From the NCBI RefSeq assembly GCF_963583255.1, contig NC_084803.1, positions 28,804,428-28,868,427 of the forward strand: DNA of 64,000 nucleotides. Direction: 5' to 3'. Within the stretch, counting starts at the first letter, position 1. Every line of letters begins with the position of its first letter. Below the pieces are notes generated by a model. The model saw only the letters and a program-made list of their open reading frames with translations. It was not told the origin of the DNA and ran no database searches. A program made the position numbers and the translations under genes. This DNA comes from Pyrus communis. Taxonomy: Eukaryota; Streptophyta; Magnoliopsida; Rosales; Rosaceae. Positions 1 through 11,579 of the stretch are shown here, one piece after another.

Positions 1-850
1 AAAAAAAAAAAAAAAAAAAGAAAAAAAAGAGAAATGTGAAAAAGAAAAGAAAAGAAAAGAAAAGAAAAGGAGTTGAAAATAAGTGAGAATGAACTCACAA
101 GTGTTGGTTGTTGAAGAAAGGGTCCAAAAAGTTGAATATGGCCCTAAGTTTTGTGTGACTTCCCCTTGGGTGTTCAAAGTTGATTTTTGCGTTCTAAAGG
201 GAATTCTAAGTGTCTAATTCATTACTTTGCTCACTATTTCTTAAAGAACTTTTGTTTATCCCTATCTTTCCTTGTTAGCCAATACCCCAAGCCCCGTTAC
301 AACCCTTGACTTCTATCTTGAGTGTTGTGCATTTCAATTGTGGAGTTTGAATTTGGTATGAGCATATGGTGTCACTGGTTCTCGCATCTAAGTAGTAGCA
401 TTTCATTCATGAGATCATATCTAAACATGTTTAATTACTCCAGAAATTGCGTTCTTTGTTATAACATATGTGAGTACTAGTCTTTCATGTTTATATCAAT
501 CTTCTCACATATAACTATTGTAGGGTGTGTAGTCAGAAAATCTGAGTGAAAATTGAGTGCATAACTAGTGAGGAATTGAGGGAATTCTCTAAGGCATGTT
601 ACTACATTCAAAATGTGTTTTAATTGATTAAATGCGAGCTAGTGAATGGTGACTATGATTAAGTATGTGCTTGAGGGGAAGGAAGACTAAAAGCTATGTG
701 AGTAATGATCTTTGACATGTCATGTCATTGGAAACCCCTGAGGCAAACGTTGGAAGGTTTAGGTTTTGTTTTGTTTGTTTTGTTTTGTCTTATTTTCTTT
801 AGTTGTTTTGTTTTGCTGGATGACTAGCAAAAGTTAAGTGTGGGGGAATT
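1..850 (+). mobile_element. 3' internal (untranslated) region of a plus-strand Athila-like element
   Basis: The stretch begins in an A-tract (1-29) and is the reverse complement of the region between the poly-T tract and the 3' LTR in the minus-strand elements, for example 47975-48780. It holds no convincing coding frame. It ends in a polypurine tract at 836-850 (AAGTGTGGGGGAATT), directly followed by an LTR start TGATAGGAGC. The polypurine tract would prime plus-strand DNA synthesis in reverse transcription. The rest of this element lies left of the window. Confidence 0.8.
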
Positions 851-1190
851 TGATAGGAGCATATTCATGCGACTTAATTAGCTTGTTCTCGTGCATTTAT
901 GTTGTGTTTCCTTAGTTATTTTAGTGTTTAAAGTCACTTTTGTGTATTTTCAGATTATAAGGCCAAGGTGTGCAAGAAGATGCAAATTGGAGTCTTTTGG
1001 AGCAAAAGAGGAATGAATGAGTTGAAGACTTGAAGAAACGATGAATTCCTACTCCAACGATGAATTCCTACTCAAACGAGGATTCCTACTCCAACAAGGA
1101 TTCCTACTTGAAGTAGGAAAGTTAACCCTAGGTTTCCCGTTTTGGTAACCTTTCCTAATCTAAACGTCCATATTTTCTAGCCACTTTATA
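851..1190 (+). repeat. Start of a plus-strand 3' LTR, truncated
   Basis: The first 340 bases of an LTR follow the polypurine tract and begin TGATAGGAGC. The stretch nearly matches 3367-3688, except for a short tandem copy of a GATGAATTCCTACTC unit near 1041-1080. It stops at about 1190, where sequence of the opposite orientation begins. Confidence 0.8.
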
Positions 1191-2974
1191 GATATAAGTA
1201 GGGATCGTTCTAGGCCGGGGATTAGGAGGGATTGCTAATCTACTCTAAACTGACTCAAAAACATAAAACTAAACTTAAAAACACTTAAATAAACTCAAAA
1301 GACTCTTAACTAAACTTATATGACTCAAAACAAACTTAAAAGACTCAAAACAACACAAAACAATAAAAAAGACTCAAACTAGACTCTAGGACTCAATTTG
1401 GACGAAAATAGAATTGGTTTTAACTCAAAATACTCAAAAACACACAATAGCTCAGATTCTAACCTAATTGACACTTAAAACAAAGGGGGGTTTTGGTTTT
1501 GACGAATTTGAATTAAAACAAAACAGAAACTAAACTTAGACAAAGTTAATGAACGAATTTGGGTATATGGATAGGTGATTAGCTAGCTAGAGGATTCTTT
1601 TCCACACATGACACATTTGAATACAAATTGATTTCCAGTTGCTTTTTCGATAAACCATGAACCTCAACACCCCAGATTAACCGTGACATCACTAATTAAC
1701 CCTCAGATTTTCCTTTAGTTATTGGATTGGATGACATCATACGACAACCCAAAGCATTCTTCAAAAGTTCCCTACATGACATCATAATAGAGATACAATC
1801 AAAGATCATTACGTTCTATGAAAATCATAAGTATTGACAAAGCACTTGTAACTATGACATCATGATACTCATGCTAGGAATTTACTTAACATGATTGTGA
1901 AAACAACCTTAACTACTTGTGAATATAAGTTTGTAACGATTATGTGAAACTCCCTTATATTCTAGCACCAAATTCAAGCATGCAAATTAAGTGTGCACCC
2001 TTAATCAACAAACAAGAATAAGTTATCCATCAAACGGTTAAGTAAATTGCATTCACAATTTATGAAATCACAACTGAAATTAATCAATTCATATTGCAAA
2101 TATAATCATGGTTTCAAAGTCTCCTCTAGCTAAAACAAGTTTAGCTCCTCATGTTTACAAAACAAAGATAATTAATCTTAAACATTAAAAACAAAGATAG
2201 AATACACCTAGAAACACTCCAGGTGGCTCCTCCTTCCTTCCTTGCTGCCAACAATGGGGATTTGTGTGAATTTAGGCTCTTGAGGTGTGGTGGATGGTGT
2301 GGTGTGAATTTGTGGTAGAGGGTGGTGGTTTTTGAGTGTTGTGGCATCAAGTATTTATAGGGTGAAGGGGAGGCACAAATTTGGGCTGAAAAGGAGAGGA
2401 ATTAGGACTCCAAATCACCAAAGAACAAGGATACTTTCAATCAGATTCCAAGGAGGACAAGGAATGGTCCTTGTGGCAGATTCTAGAACTTCTAGAAGGG
2501 TTACATGTGGCATAAACTTAATGCACGAAAATAGGGCTTCTAGAACTTGATATTTAGGTGATTTAATGTGAAAAGGAGTCCTCTTTGAAGTTGGAATTAA
2601 GGTAGGAAAAGATTAGGATAGGATAAGATAAGATAAGGTTGGATAAGGTTTGGATAAGATAAGGAAATTTGGATAAGGTTCCTTATTTCTTGCTCTTTCC
2701 TTATCTTCTTTGCATTTGGACTTCTTTCTCCAAATTTTTAGCCTTTCCTAGCATCTCTTGACTTCAATTTCGTCCATCCACATTACTCCATAGTTAAGCT
2801 ATCCAATCCATGCCCAAAACTGCTCCAAATAGCCTCAAAATGCACTTTCTTGCTCCTTTTGCCATTAGGACCTAAAAACATACGAAAATAGCTTAAAAGA
2901 CTAAAATAGATAGTAGTTAAGTAACTAAATGCAAGGAAACAACATAACTAAGTAGCATAAATATGCTCCTATCA
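1191..2974 (-). repeat. Minus-strand LTR lacking its 3' end
   Basis: The sequence reads as an LTR on the minus strand. It contains the motif with GGATCGTTCT and CCGGGGATTAGG near its left border, which marks the R/U5 side in every LTR here, and it ends in the terminal GCTCCTATCA at 2965-2974. A TATA-like box (minus CTATAAATA) lies at 2352-2360. About 60 bases of the LTR 3' end are missing at the left. No internal region follows on either side, so it is a truncated solo LTR or a rearrangement product. Short ORFs inside it are not supported as genes. Confidence 0.75.
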
Positions 2975-3366
2975 TTATAACATATGTGAGTACTAGTCTT
3001 TCATGTTTATATCAATCTTCTCACATATAACTATTGTAGGGTGTGTAGTCAAAAAATCTGAGTGAAAATTGAGTGCATAACTAGTGAGGAATTGAGGGAA
3101 TTCTCTAAGGCATGTTACAACATTCAAAATGTGTTTTAATTGATTAAATGCGAGCTAGTGAATGGTGACTATGATTAAGTATGTGCTTGAGGGGAAGGAA
3201 GACTAAAAGCTATGTGAGTAATGATCTTTGACATGTCATGTCATTGGAAACCCCTGAGGCAAACGTTGGAAGGTTTAGGTTTTGTTTTGTTTGTTTTGTT
3301 TTGTCTTATTTTCTTTAGTTGTTTTGTTTTGCTGGATGACTAGCAAAAGTTAAGTGTGGGGGAATT
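2975..3366 (+). repeat. Second copy of the plus-strand 3' internal region
   Basis: This stretch nearly repeats 460-850 (offset 2,515 at its start), with only a few differences. It includes the polypurine tract AAGTGTGGGGGAATT at 3352-3366. It starts abruptly after the minus-strand LTR terminus. Either a segment was duplicated or two related 3' ends were joined. Confidence 0.8.
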
Positions 3367-5173
3367 TGATAGGAGCATATTCATGCGACTTAATTAGCTT
3401 GTTCTCGTGCATTTATGTTGTGTTTCCTTAGTTATTTTAGTGTTTAAAGTCACTTTTGTGTATTTTCAGATTATAAGGCCAAGGTGTGCAAGAAGATGCA
3501 AATTGGAGTCTTTTGGAGCAAAAGAGGAATGAATGAGTTGAAGACTTGAAGAAACGATGAATTCCTACTCAAACGAGGATTCCTACTCCAACAAGGATTC
3601 CTACTTGAAGTAGGAAAGTTAACCCTAGGTTTCCCGTTTTGGTAACCTTTCCTAATCTAAACGTCCATATTTTCTAGCCACTTTATAGGCCTTGTATGCA
3701 CTTTAGTACACTTGACAAAGGCCCTAGCCCACTTTCCAACCTATGCCGTGGCCTTTCCCCTTCTCCCCTTCCCTTGCCGTGCAAGGGGGGCATTTTTGTC
3801 CCATTTTATGCACCTAAACCCTAACCCTTCTTCTTGGCCGCACCTTGCCCTTTTATTTCTGAACTTAAACCTATTTCTCTCCTAAACTAAACCCTAGCCG
3901 CACCAATTAATCAATTCCCTTTTAAATTTCTAATTTAATTTCCTAATTTTGGGAGCCTTTGATTTAATTTTAATAAGCTAGGGTTTTATTTTCTATAACC
4001 CTATATAAACTAAATTTCAGCCGCACCCTAGGATTACTTTTCATTCACCCTTTCATTATTTCATCCCACACATCTCTGCCGCAGCCACCATTCATCATTC
4101 CACCTTCCATCCGCAACTTCCATCCAATTCCAGCCACCATCCAACCTTGCCGCAGCACCACCATCCATTCCCCCCACCATTCCACACCTCCATACACCAC
4201 CCACACCCCTTGCCGCAACCCTTTACCACCCTAAACCCATCTATAACTCGGAAAATCATCCAAAAACCCATAAAACCTTCTCTACCGCAGCAAGAAGAAA
4301 GGAGAAAGAGGAGCTTGAAACGCGCAGAAATTCAAGTGGATTCGTTGGGCGTTCTAGGTGTAATCAATCTTTTGTTCTTTATGTTTAATTTCAATTTTGT
4401 TTCTCTTTCTATGAACATGAGAGGCTAAATCCCTAGTTAGCTAGGGGGTGATTCAAAACCATGTTTACGCTTGCAATATGAATTGATTACCTTTGGTTGG
4501 AATTTCATGAGTTGTGGATTCAATTTGTTTAACTGCTTGATTGATAACTTATTTGTGTATGTTTATTGAGAGTGCACGCTTAGTTTTCATGCATGAATAT
4601 GATGCTAGAATATAAGTGAGTTTCACCTAATAGTTACAAACTTATATTCACAAGTAGTGGAGGTTGCTTATAAACTATCGCGTTAAATGAATTCTTGGCA
4701 CTAGTTTCATGCTCATCATAGTAACAAATGCCTCGTCAACACTTATAGTTTTCATGTTGCTTAATGATCTTGGATTGTATCTTTATTGTGCTTTTCACGT
4801 AAAGGACTTTTGGAGAATGTTTTGAATTGTGTATGCGCTGTCCCATCCAATTCATTAACTTAAGGAAAACTTGAAGGTTAATTTAAGCGGACCTAATTAA
4901 CCTGGGGTGTTGAGTTTCATGATTCATCGAAAGACCAACTGAAAATCATCTTGTATGCAAGTGTGACATGTGTGGAGAGGAACCTTCTAGCTAGCATTCC
5001 ATCCATATTTTCATCAAATTCATCTTTACAATCTGTTTTAATTACAATCTGTGCATTTTATTTAAGTTCGTCAAAAACTAAATCCCCCTTTACTTTAGTG
5101 TCCAATTTAGTTAGAAAGTGTCTTAGTTTGTGTTTCTAAGTGTTTTGATTCAAGTTATTACCCAAATTCTTCC
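3367..5173 (+). repeat. Plus-strand LTR lacking its 3' end
   Basis: The LTR begins TGATAGGAGC after a polypurine tract and has a TATA-like TATATAAA at 4002-4009. Several GCCGCA hexamers flank the presumed start of transcription (about 3835-4290). The leader carries AGGTGTAATC near 4356, at the position where other LTRs here have AGGTGT. The sequence stops at about 5173, before the U5 end, and is joined head to head to the 3' LTR of element A. The junction is blurred by shared AAAATACTC. The short reading frames at 4147-4428 and 4951-5139 have no family signature. Confidence 0.75.
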
Positions 5174-7558
5174 AAAATACTCTTAACAAGACTACTATGA
5201 CTCAGAATGGCTTTGAAAAACTCAAATTGTCTAAAACAATCAAATTGACTCAAATAGAAGCTAGAACTTGATTTAGACGAATTTGCAATTGTTTATGACT
5301 CCAAAAGCTTAAAGATACAAAAATAAAACAAATACGAATGATTAAGACTTAACAAAATAGGGGGGGGGAATTGTGGTTGGACGATATTAAATTAAAAAGA
5401 CAGAATATAATTAAAGGCAAAATGTAAATATGAATGTGATAAAAATATGGATGATGGAATAGCCAAGGGGTTCTTCTCCACACATGTTACACTTGCAAAC
5501 AAAATTGATTCTCAGTTGGTCTTTCGATAAGTTGTGAAACTCAATGCTCCAAGTTAATTAGATCCGCTTAGATTAACTTTCAGATTTCCCTAAATTCGTT
5601 GGATTGAATGGAATACGCATTACAACCAAATTATTCTTAATCAAAGTCCCTAACTATGGAATACGCATGATAGAGACATTTAACCAAGATCATTAAGTTC
5701 AACGGAAATCATAAACATCGACGAGGCATTCGTTACTATGGAATACGCATGAAACTTATGCCAAGAATTTGTTTAACGCGATTGTTTATAAGCAACCTCT
5801 ACTACTTGTGAATATAAGTTCATAACGATTAGGTGAAATTCACTTATATTCTAGCGTCATATTTATGCATGAAAATTAAGCTTGCAATCTCAATGAACAT
5901 ACATAAATAAGTTATCAATCAAACAGTTAAACGAATTGAATCCACAACTTATGAAATTCCAACCAAACGTAATCAATTCAAAATGCAAATATAAACATAG
6001 TTTCGAATCACCCCCTAGCTAAAGGGGGTTTAGTTCCTCATAACTTTGAAATCAAAGAAACACCTAAACATTCCAACAACTCAAACGTGAATTGTATGAA
6101 CGTTTAGGCACTCTTCTCTTCCCTTCTCATACGTACAAAACAAAGAGAATTAAATTTAAACTTTGAAATCAAAGAAACACCTAAACATTCCAACAACTCA
6201 AACTTGAATTGTATGAACGTTTAAGCACTCTTTTCTTCCTCGTTGTTGTAGCACAAAGTCTAAGGTGAGCTTAAGGGCTTTAGGTGTATGTGGAATGGAG
6301 TAGGGAGTGGTTGGAGATGCAAGAATGAAGAGAAAATATGCAGAAAATGAAGTGGGACTCACGGCAATGGAATGGTATTTGTGTTGTGTGAAGTGTTGTG
6401 AATGGAAATATGAGATATGAATTGAATGGGGAGTGAATGAATGAATGCTAGGGTATTTATAGGGGTAGTGGAGGGAACATATGGCTGTTTGTTTAAGCAT
6501 TTGTGTGGAGGAATGATGGAAAAACAGCTAGGACACATGTGAAAACTGGAATTGCACAAGGGGAGCAAAGGGAACCCACGGCATGGATGGATTTGCATGT
6601 GTTTGGGAAGCTTTCTTGCTCATTTTCTGGATGCAATGATGAAGAGTTTAATAATTAATGCATGTAGGTGGTTGAAATGATGAAGAATGAGTGGTGGATG
6701 TGTGAATGATTGAATGTGCATGTGGGTGAATGTGAAGGGAATGCATGTGAGGATGCTGGAAATGCAATGGAACTCACGGCACAAAGGTTCTTTGGTGATG
6801 AATGTGGTTGATTTAATGGAGGAACAAGTGCATGTGTTGAATTAGTGGTGCATGTGATTAAAGATGGAGAAGGTGGTGTAATGATGAAGTGGAATGGCTG
6901 AAAATGCAAGGGGGAGTGAAGGCCACGGCAAAGGTGTTTTGGTGCATGTGTTGGCTGTTTTGTTTGTTGGTTAAAGCTTGTGTTTGCATGTGAATGTTGT
7001 TTGTGTTTTAAAGAATGAGTGGTGGTGTAATGATGAAGTGTGATGAGTGATAAGTGTATGATATGTTGAGTGATAAGATAAGTGGTTATTGATATGTGGT
7101 TATTGATATGTAGATGAATGAATGATATGATAAGCAATGAATGAATGATATGTGGTTATTGATATGTAGATGAATGAATGATATGATAAGTAATAAATAT
7201 ATGATATGTGGTGAGTGATAAGTGAATGGTTTGATAAGTGATAAATGAACTAGTTTAAAGGGCTAGGGTTTAAGTACATAGAATGGGCCTAAAATAGGTT
7301 GGTTTGTATGGCATAATGTGTTGTGTCTTCAAGTGCATACAAGGCCTTCAAATTCGTCCATCCTCTTGGCTCCATGGATAAGCTATCCAATCCATGCCCA
7401 AAAATGCTCCAAATGGCCTCAAAATGCACTTTCTTGCTCCCTAGGCCCTTAGAACCTGAAAACACACAAAAGAAGCATAAAGGACTAAAATAACGAGAGA
7501 AACATAACGTAAATGCACGAGAACAAGCCATTTAAGTCGCATGAATATGCTCCTATCA
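5174..7558 (-). repeat. 3' LTR of element A, outer end truncated
   Basis: The LTR ends in GCTCCTATCA at 7549-7558, next to the polypurine tract. From 5174 it matches the 5' LTR from about 32816 onward, except that the 5' LTR lacks about 70 bases (roughly between 5785 and 5855 here) and the two differ in the U3 part around 6430-7130. A TATA-like box (minus CTATAAATA) lies at 6454-6462. Leader hairpins are at 6063-6108 and 6180-6225. The motif CACGGCA recurs in U3 near 6358, 6577, 6774 and 6924. The His/Ser-rich ORFs in U3 are low-complexity shadows. Confidence 0.8.
6063..6225 (-). promoter_or_regulatory. Doubled leader hairpin in the A 3' LTR
   Basis: Two copies (6063-6108 and 6180-6225) of a 46-nt inverted repeat lie about 230-390 bases downstream of the TATA-like box in element sense. 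Arms are CCTAAACGTTC and GAATGTTTAGG, with an inner 8-bp helix (CAATTCAA with TTGAGTTG, allowing G-U). The second copy carries a change in one arm. See the findings for the other LTRs. Confidence 0.65.
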
Positions 7559-8053
7559 AATACCCCCACACTTAGCTTTTGCTAGTCCTCGAGCAAAACA
7601 GAATAAAAACAAATAAACAAAACGACACTAAACACGTAAAACACAACCTAAACCTTCCAACAACCGTCTTAGGGATTTCCAATGCACATGACAAGTTAAA
7701 AATCATTATTCCCACAGAATTTAGCCATCTTTACCCTTAAGTACATTCTTAATCATAGTTACCACATACTAGTTCGGAATTAAGCATTTAAAACCATGTT
7801 TTGAATGTAGTAACATGCCTTAGAGAATTTGCTCAATTCCTTTCAAGATATGCACTCAATTTTTACTCAGATTTTCTAACTACACACCCTAATCTAGTCA
7901 TATGTGAGAAGATTGATGTAAACATGAAAACGACACTCACATATATGTATTACAAAGAACGCAATTTCTGGAGTTAATAATCAAGTTTAGATATGATCTC
8001 ATGAATGGAATGCTACTACTTAGACGCGAGAACCAGTGACACCATATGCTCAT
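7559..8053 (-). mobile_element. Element A 3' internal region, left part
   Basis: The polypurine tract lies next to the LTR (minus AAGTGTGGGGG at 7563-7573), followed by non-coding 3' internal sequence. It is interrupted at CTCAT (8049-8053) by element B and continues at 18532 on the far side of B. No gene is visible. Confidence 0.85.
8049..8053. repeat. Left target-site duplication of element B (CTCAT)
   Basis: CTCAT precedes the LTR start TGGTGCGAG and is repeated at 18527-18531, directly after the LTR end CTATCA. Joining the flanks restores the 3' internal sequence seen uninterrupted in element B itself around 11255-11280. Confidence 0.92.
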
Positions 8054-9059
8054 TGGTGCGAGATTTATACGCACACAAATTAAACCCTCTTTTTGACAAT
8101 TGTAGTATAAGTATAAGTAGGGATCGTTCTGGACCGGGGATTAGGAGGGATTGTTAATCACTTGGATTTGACTTAAAAACGTAAAAACATAATATAAAAC
8201 ACTAAACTAGACTCAAAGAATGTAAAACTAAACTTTAAAACACTAAAACAAATCAAAAGACTCAAAATGCTTTTAAAAACACAAACTAAAATGCTATACT
8301 AAACTCGAAGAATTCAAAATTAAAAATAAGAAAGATTAAGACTAAGACTTTAAACGAAATATGGGGGGATTGATTTTGGACGAATTTAAACTAAAATGGA
8401 TAGATTGTAAAGAAAACAAATTGTAAATATGAAATTGACGGAAATGAATGGATGGTATGGCTAGCTAAGGGGTTCTTCTCCACACATGTTACACTTGCAT
8501 AATAAAAAGATTTCCAATTGCATTTCAATAAATTATGAAACTCATCACCCCGGGTTAATTAGGTCCGCTTAAATTAACCGTCAAGTTTTCCTTAAGTTAA
8601 TGAATTGGATGATTGCATACGACAACCCAAAGCATTCCCCACAAGTTCCCTACATGAATTGCATAATAGAGATACAAGCAAGAATCATTAAGTTCTTTGA
8701 AAACTATAAGTGTTGACGAGGCATTCGTTACTATGGAATACGCATGAAACTTATGCCAAGAATTCGTTTAACGCGATTGTTTATAAGCAACCTCCACTAC
8801 TTGTGAATATAAGTTCATAACGCGATTAGGTGAAACTCACTTATATTCTAGCGTCATATTCATGAATGAAAATTAAGCGTGCACTCTCAATAAACATACA
8901 TAAATAGGTTATCAATCAAATAGTTAAACAAATTGAATTCACAACTTATGAAACGCAATTAGAAGTAATCAAATCAAAATGCAAGCATAAACATTTATTT
9001 CGAATCACCCCCTAGCTAAAGGGGGTTTAGTTCCTCATAACTTTGAAATCAAAGAAACA

Positions 9060-9212
9060 CCTAAACATTCCAACAACTCAAACTGAATTGTATGAACGTT
9101 TAGGCACTCTTCTCTTCCATTACAAAACAAAGAAAATTGAATTTAAACATTGAAATCAAAGAAACACCTAAACATTCCAACAACTCAAACTTGAATTGTA
9201 TGAACGTTTAGG
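9060..9212 (-). promoter_or_regulatory. Doubled leader hairpin in the B 3' LTR
   Basis: Two inverted repeats of 45-46 nt lie at 9060-9104 and 9167-9212, 107 bases apart. The outer arms pair over 11 positions (one G-U) and the inner arms over 8. They fall about 200-360 bases downstream of the TATA-like box, so they should be in the 5' leader of the transcript. Function unknown; RNA structure is an inference. Confidence 0.65.
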
Positions 9213-9413
9213 CACTCTTCTCTTCTTCGTTGTTGTAGCACAAGGTCTAAGGTGAGCTTTGGGGATTATGTGAAGTGTTTTGGAGGGATGGGAAGTGGTT
9301 GGATAGGTGTTTGGATTAGTAGGGAGGGGGGACTCACGGCTAAGGAAAGAATGGAAGTGTTTGAGGGGTGTTGTGTTGTGAATGAGATGTTTTGAATGAT
9401 GGGAATGCAAGGG

Positions 9414-9422
9414 TATTTATAG
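9414..9422 (-). promoter_or_regulatory. TATA-like box of the B 3' LTR
   Basis: Minus strand CTATAAATA, followed by CCCTTGCATTC. The same block occurs at 17167-17175 (B 5' LTR), 21862-21870 (duplicate), 34018-34026 (A), 47382-47390 and 54652-54660 (D). A variant occurs at 57953-57961 (F), and a plus-strand copy at 62902-62910 (G). Conservation and position fit the RNA polymerase II promoter of the retrotransposon. Confidence 0.75.
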
Positions 9423-10773
9423 GAGGAGTGGAGATGTATATGGCTATTTGTTTAAGGTGTTTGTGTGGAGGAATGATGGAGAATTGCATGTGGAATGGCT
9501 GCAATGATGAAGAATGAAAGCTGGAAAATAAAAGGGAAAGCTGGAAATCTGAAAATGCAAATGGGAATCCTGAAATGCAAAGGTGGCCACGGTTTTGATT
9601 GTGTTTTGTGTTGGAAATGCATGTGAATGCATGTGAATGTTGTTTGTGTGAAGTGTGTGTGGGTTAAAGAGTGAATGGTGGTGTAATGATGAAGTGTGAT
9701 GGCTGAAAATATCAAGGGAAATGCATGTGATTGCATGGCAAAGAATTGATTATGGATGCATGTGTTGAATGATTTCTTGGTGAGGGATGTGGAGTGGTTG
9801 AATGTGGTGCAATGATAATGTTTTGTGGCTGAATTGGTGGTGGAATTATGATGGGAGTGCATATGATTAAAGAGTGGGAGTGCATGTGGGTGAATGTGAA
9901 GGGAATGCATGTGTTGATGACTAGGTTAGTGGGTGGAAATCTGAAAATGGCATAAGGGAATGGGAGCTCACGGTTTTGAGTTGTTTGTTTGTGTGAAGTG
10001 TGTGTGAATGCATGTGAAGATGCTAATAAATAATGCATGTAGGGTTAGGAAATAAAATCATAACTTAAAGGGAGATGATTAAAGGGTGTTGAAAGGTTTG
10101 AAATGCATGTGTTGAATTGGTGGTTGAATGATGAAAGAATAAGTGAATGATTATGATAAGTGATAAGTGAATGATTATGATAAGTGTATGATATGTTAAG
10201 TGATAAATGAATGATATGTTAAGTGATAAATGAATGATATGTGGTGATAAATGAATGATATGTGGTGAGTGATAAGTGAATGGAAGTGATAAGTGATAAG
10301 TGAATGGAAGTGATAAGTGATAAGTGAATGGAAGTGATAAGTGATAAGTGAATGGAAGTGATAAGTGAATGATATGATAAATGAATGCTTTAAGTGTTTA
10401 AAATAGGGAACAAAGCCCTTCCTTGCATGGCAAGGAAGGGAGACACAAGGAAACACACGACAATGTCCTAAGGTTGCAAGGAATGTTGTTTTTGTGTTCT
10501 AAAATGCGTAGGAGTCTTCAATGATGCTTAAACATGAGGTCTTTTAGGATTTAACTTTCCTACTTCAAGTCTTTAATTTCGTCCATCCTCTTGGCTCCAA
10601 GCATATGATATCCATTCCAATCTCTAATTTGCTCCAAAAGGCATCCTTTTGCATACCTTGCCCTTAGAACCTGAAAACACACAAAAGAAGCATAAAGGAC
10701 TAAAATAACTAGAGAAACATAACGTAAATGCACGAGAACAAGCCATTTAAGTCGCATGAATATGCTCCTATCA

Positions 10774-11520
10774 AATACCCCCACACTTAGCTTTTGCTAG
10801 TCCTCGAGCAAAACAGAATAAAAACAAATAAACAAAACGACACTAAACACGTAAAACACAACCTAAACCTTCCAACAACCGTCTTAGGGATTTCCAATGC
10901 ACATGACAAGTTAAAAATCATCATTCTCACAGATTTTAGTCATCTTCACATTTAAGTACATTCTTAATCATAGTCACCATATACTAGTTCACAATTAAGC
11001 ATTTAAAACCATGTTTTGAATGTAGTAACATGCCTTAGAGAATTTGCTCAATTCCTTTCAAGATATGCACTCAATTTTTACTCAGATTTTCTAACTACAC
11101 ACCCTAATCTAGTCATATGTGAGAAGATTGATGTAAACATGAAAACGACACTCACATATATGTATCACAAAGAACGCAAATTCTGGAGTTAATAATCAAG
11201 TTTAGATATGATCTCATGAATGGAATGCTACTACTTAGACGCGAGAACCAGTGACACCATAAGCTCATACCAAGTTCAAACTCCACAAATTGAAATACAC
11301 AACACTCAAGATAGAAGTCAAGGGTTGTAACGGGGCTTGGGGTATGTGGATAAAGAAGGGATATGGAAAACAAAGGTTCTTAAAGAAATAGTGAGCAAAG
11401 CATTTTAATCAACTTAGAATTCACTTTTGAATGAAAACTCAACTTTTGAACAAAAAGGGAGAATTTAGACAATTTACGCCCAGAATTGGTGTTTTGGAAC
11501 CTTTCTTCAATCACTTATTC

Positions 11521-11579
<59 letters not shown>

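Larger units (their letters stand above)
8054..10773 (-). repeat. 3' LTR of element B (2,720 bp)
   Basis: Plus-strand termini are TGGTGCGAG and GCTCCTATCA. The TATA-like box (minus CTATAAATA) at 9414-9422 puts U3 at 10773 to about 9390 and R-U5 below that. The leader has two hairpin copies (9060-9104, 9167-9212). U3 carries an array of GATAAGTGA-type units (10140-10380), including about four 24-bp repeats around 10266-10365. His-rich reading frames (for example 9452-9910) lie upstream of the TATA box and are repeat shadows. Confidence 0.9.

Noticed and set aside
1186..1190. TTATA at 1186-1190 and 2975-2979 as a target duplication of the minus-strand LTR
   Set aside because: The LTR lacks its left terminus, and the two flanks come from different parts of the element, so the AT-rich match is probably chance.
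9452..9910. His/Thr/Ser-rich ORFs (also 17205, 21900, 9712, 17465, 22160) repeated in several LTRs
   Set aside because: They lie in U3 upstream of the TATA-like box, have low complexity from GCATGTGAATG words, and recur only because the LTRs are copies of each other.
10196..10456. Regular 24-bp repeats resembling an array such as a CRISPR
   Set aside because: The units are directly adjacent, with no unique spacers, and sit in plant LTR U3; this is an ordinary tandem repeat.
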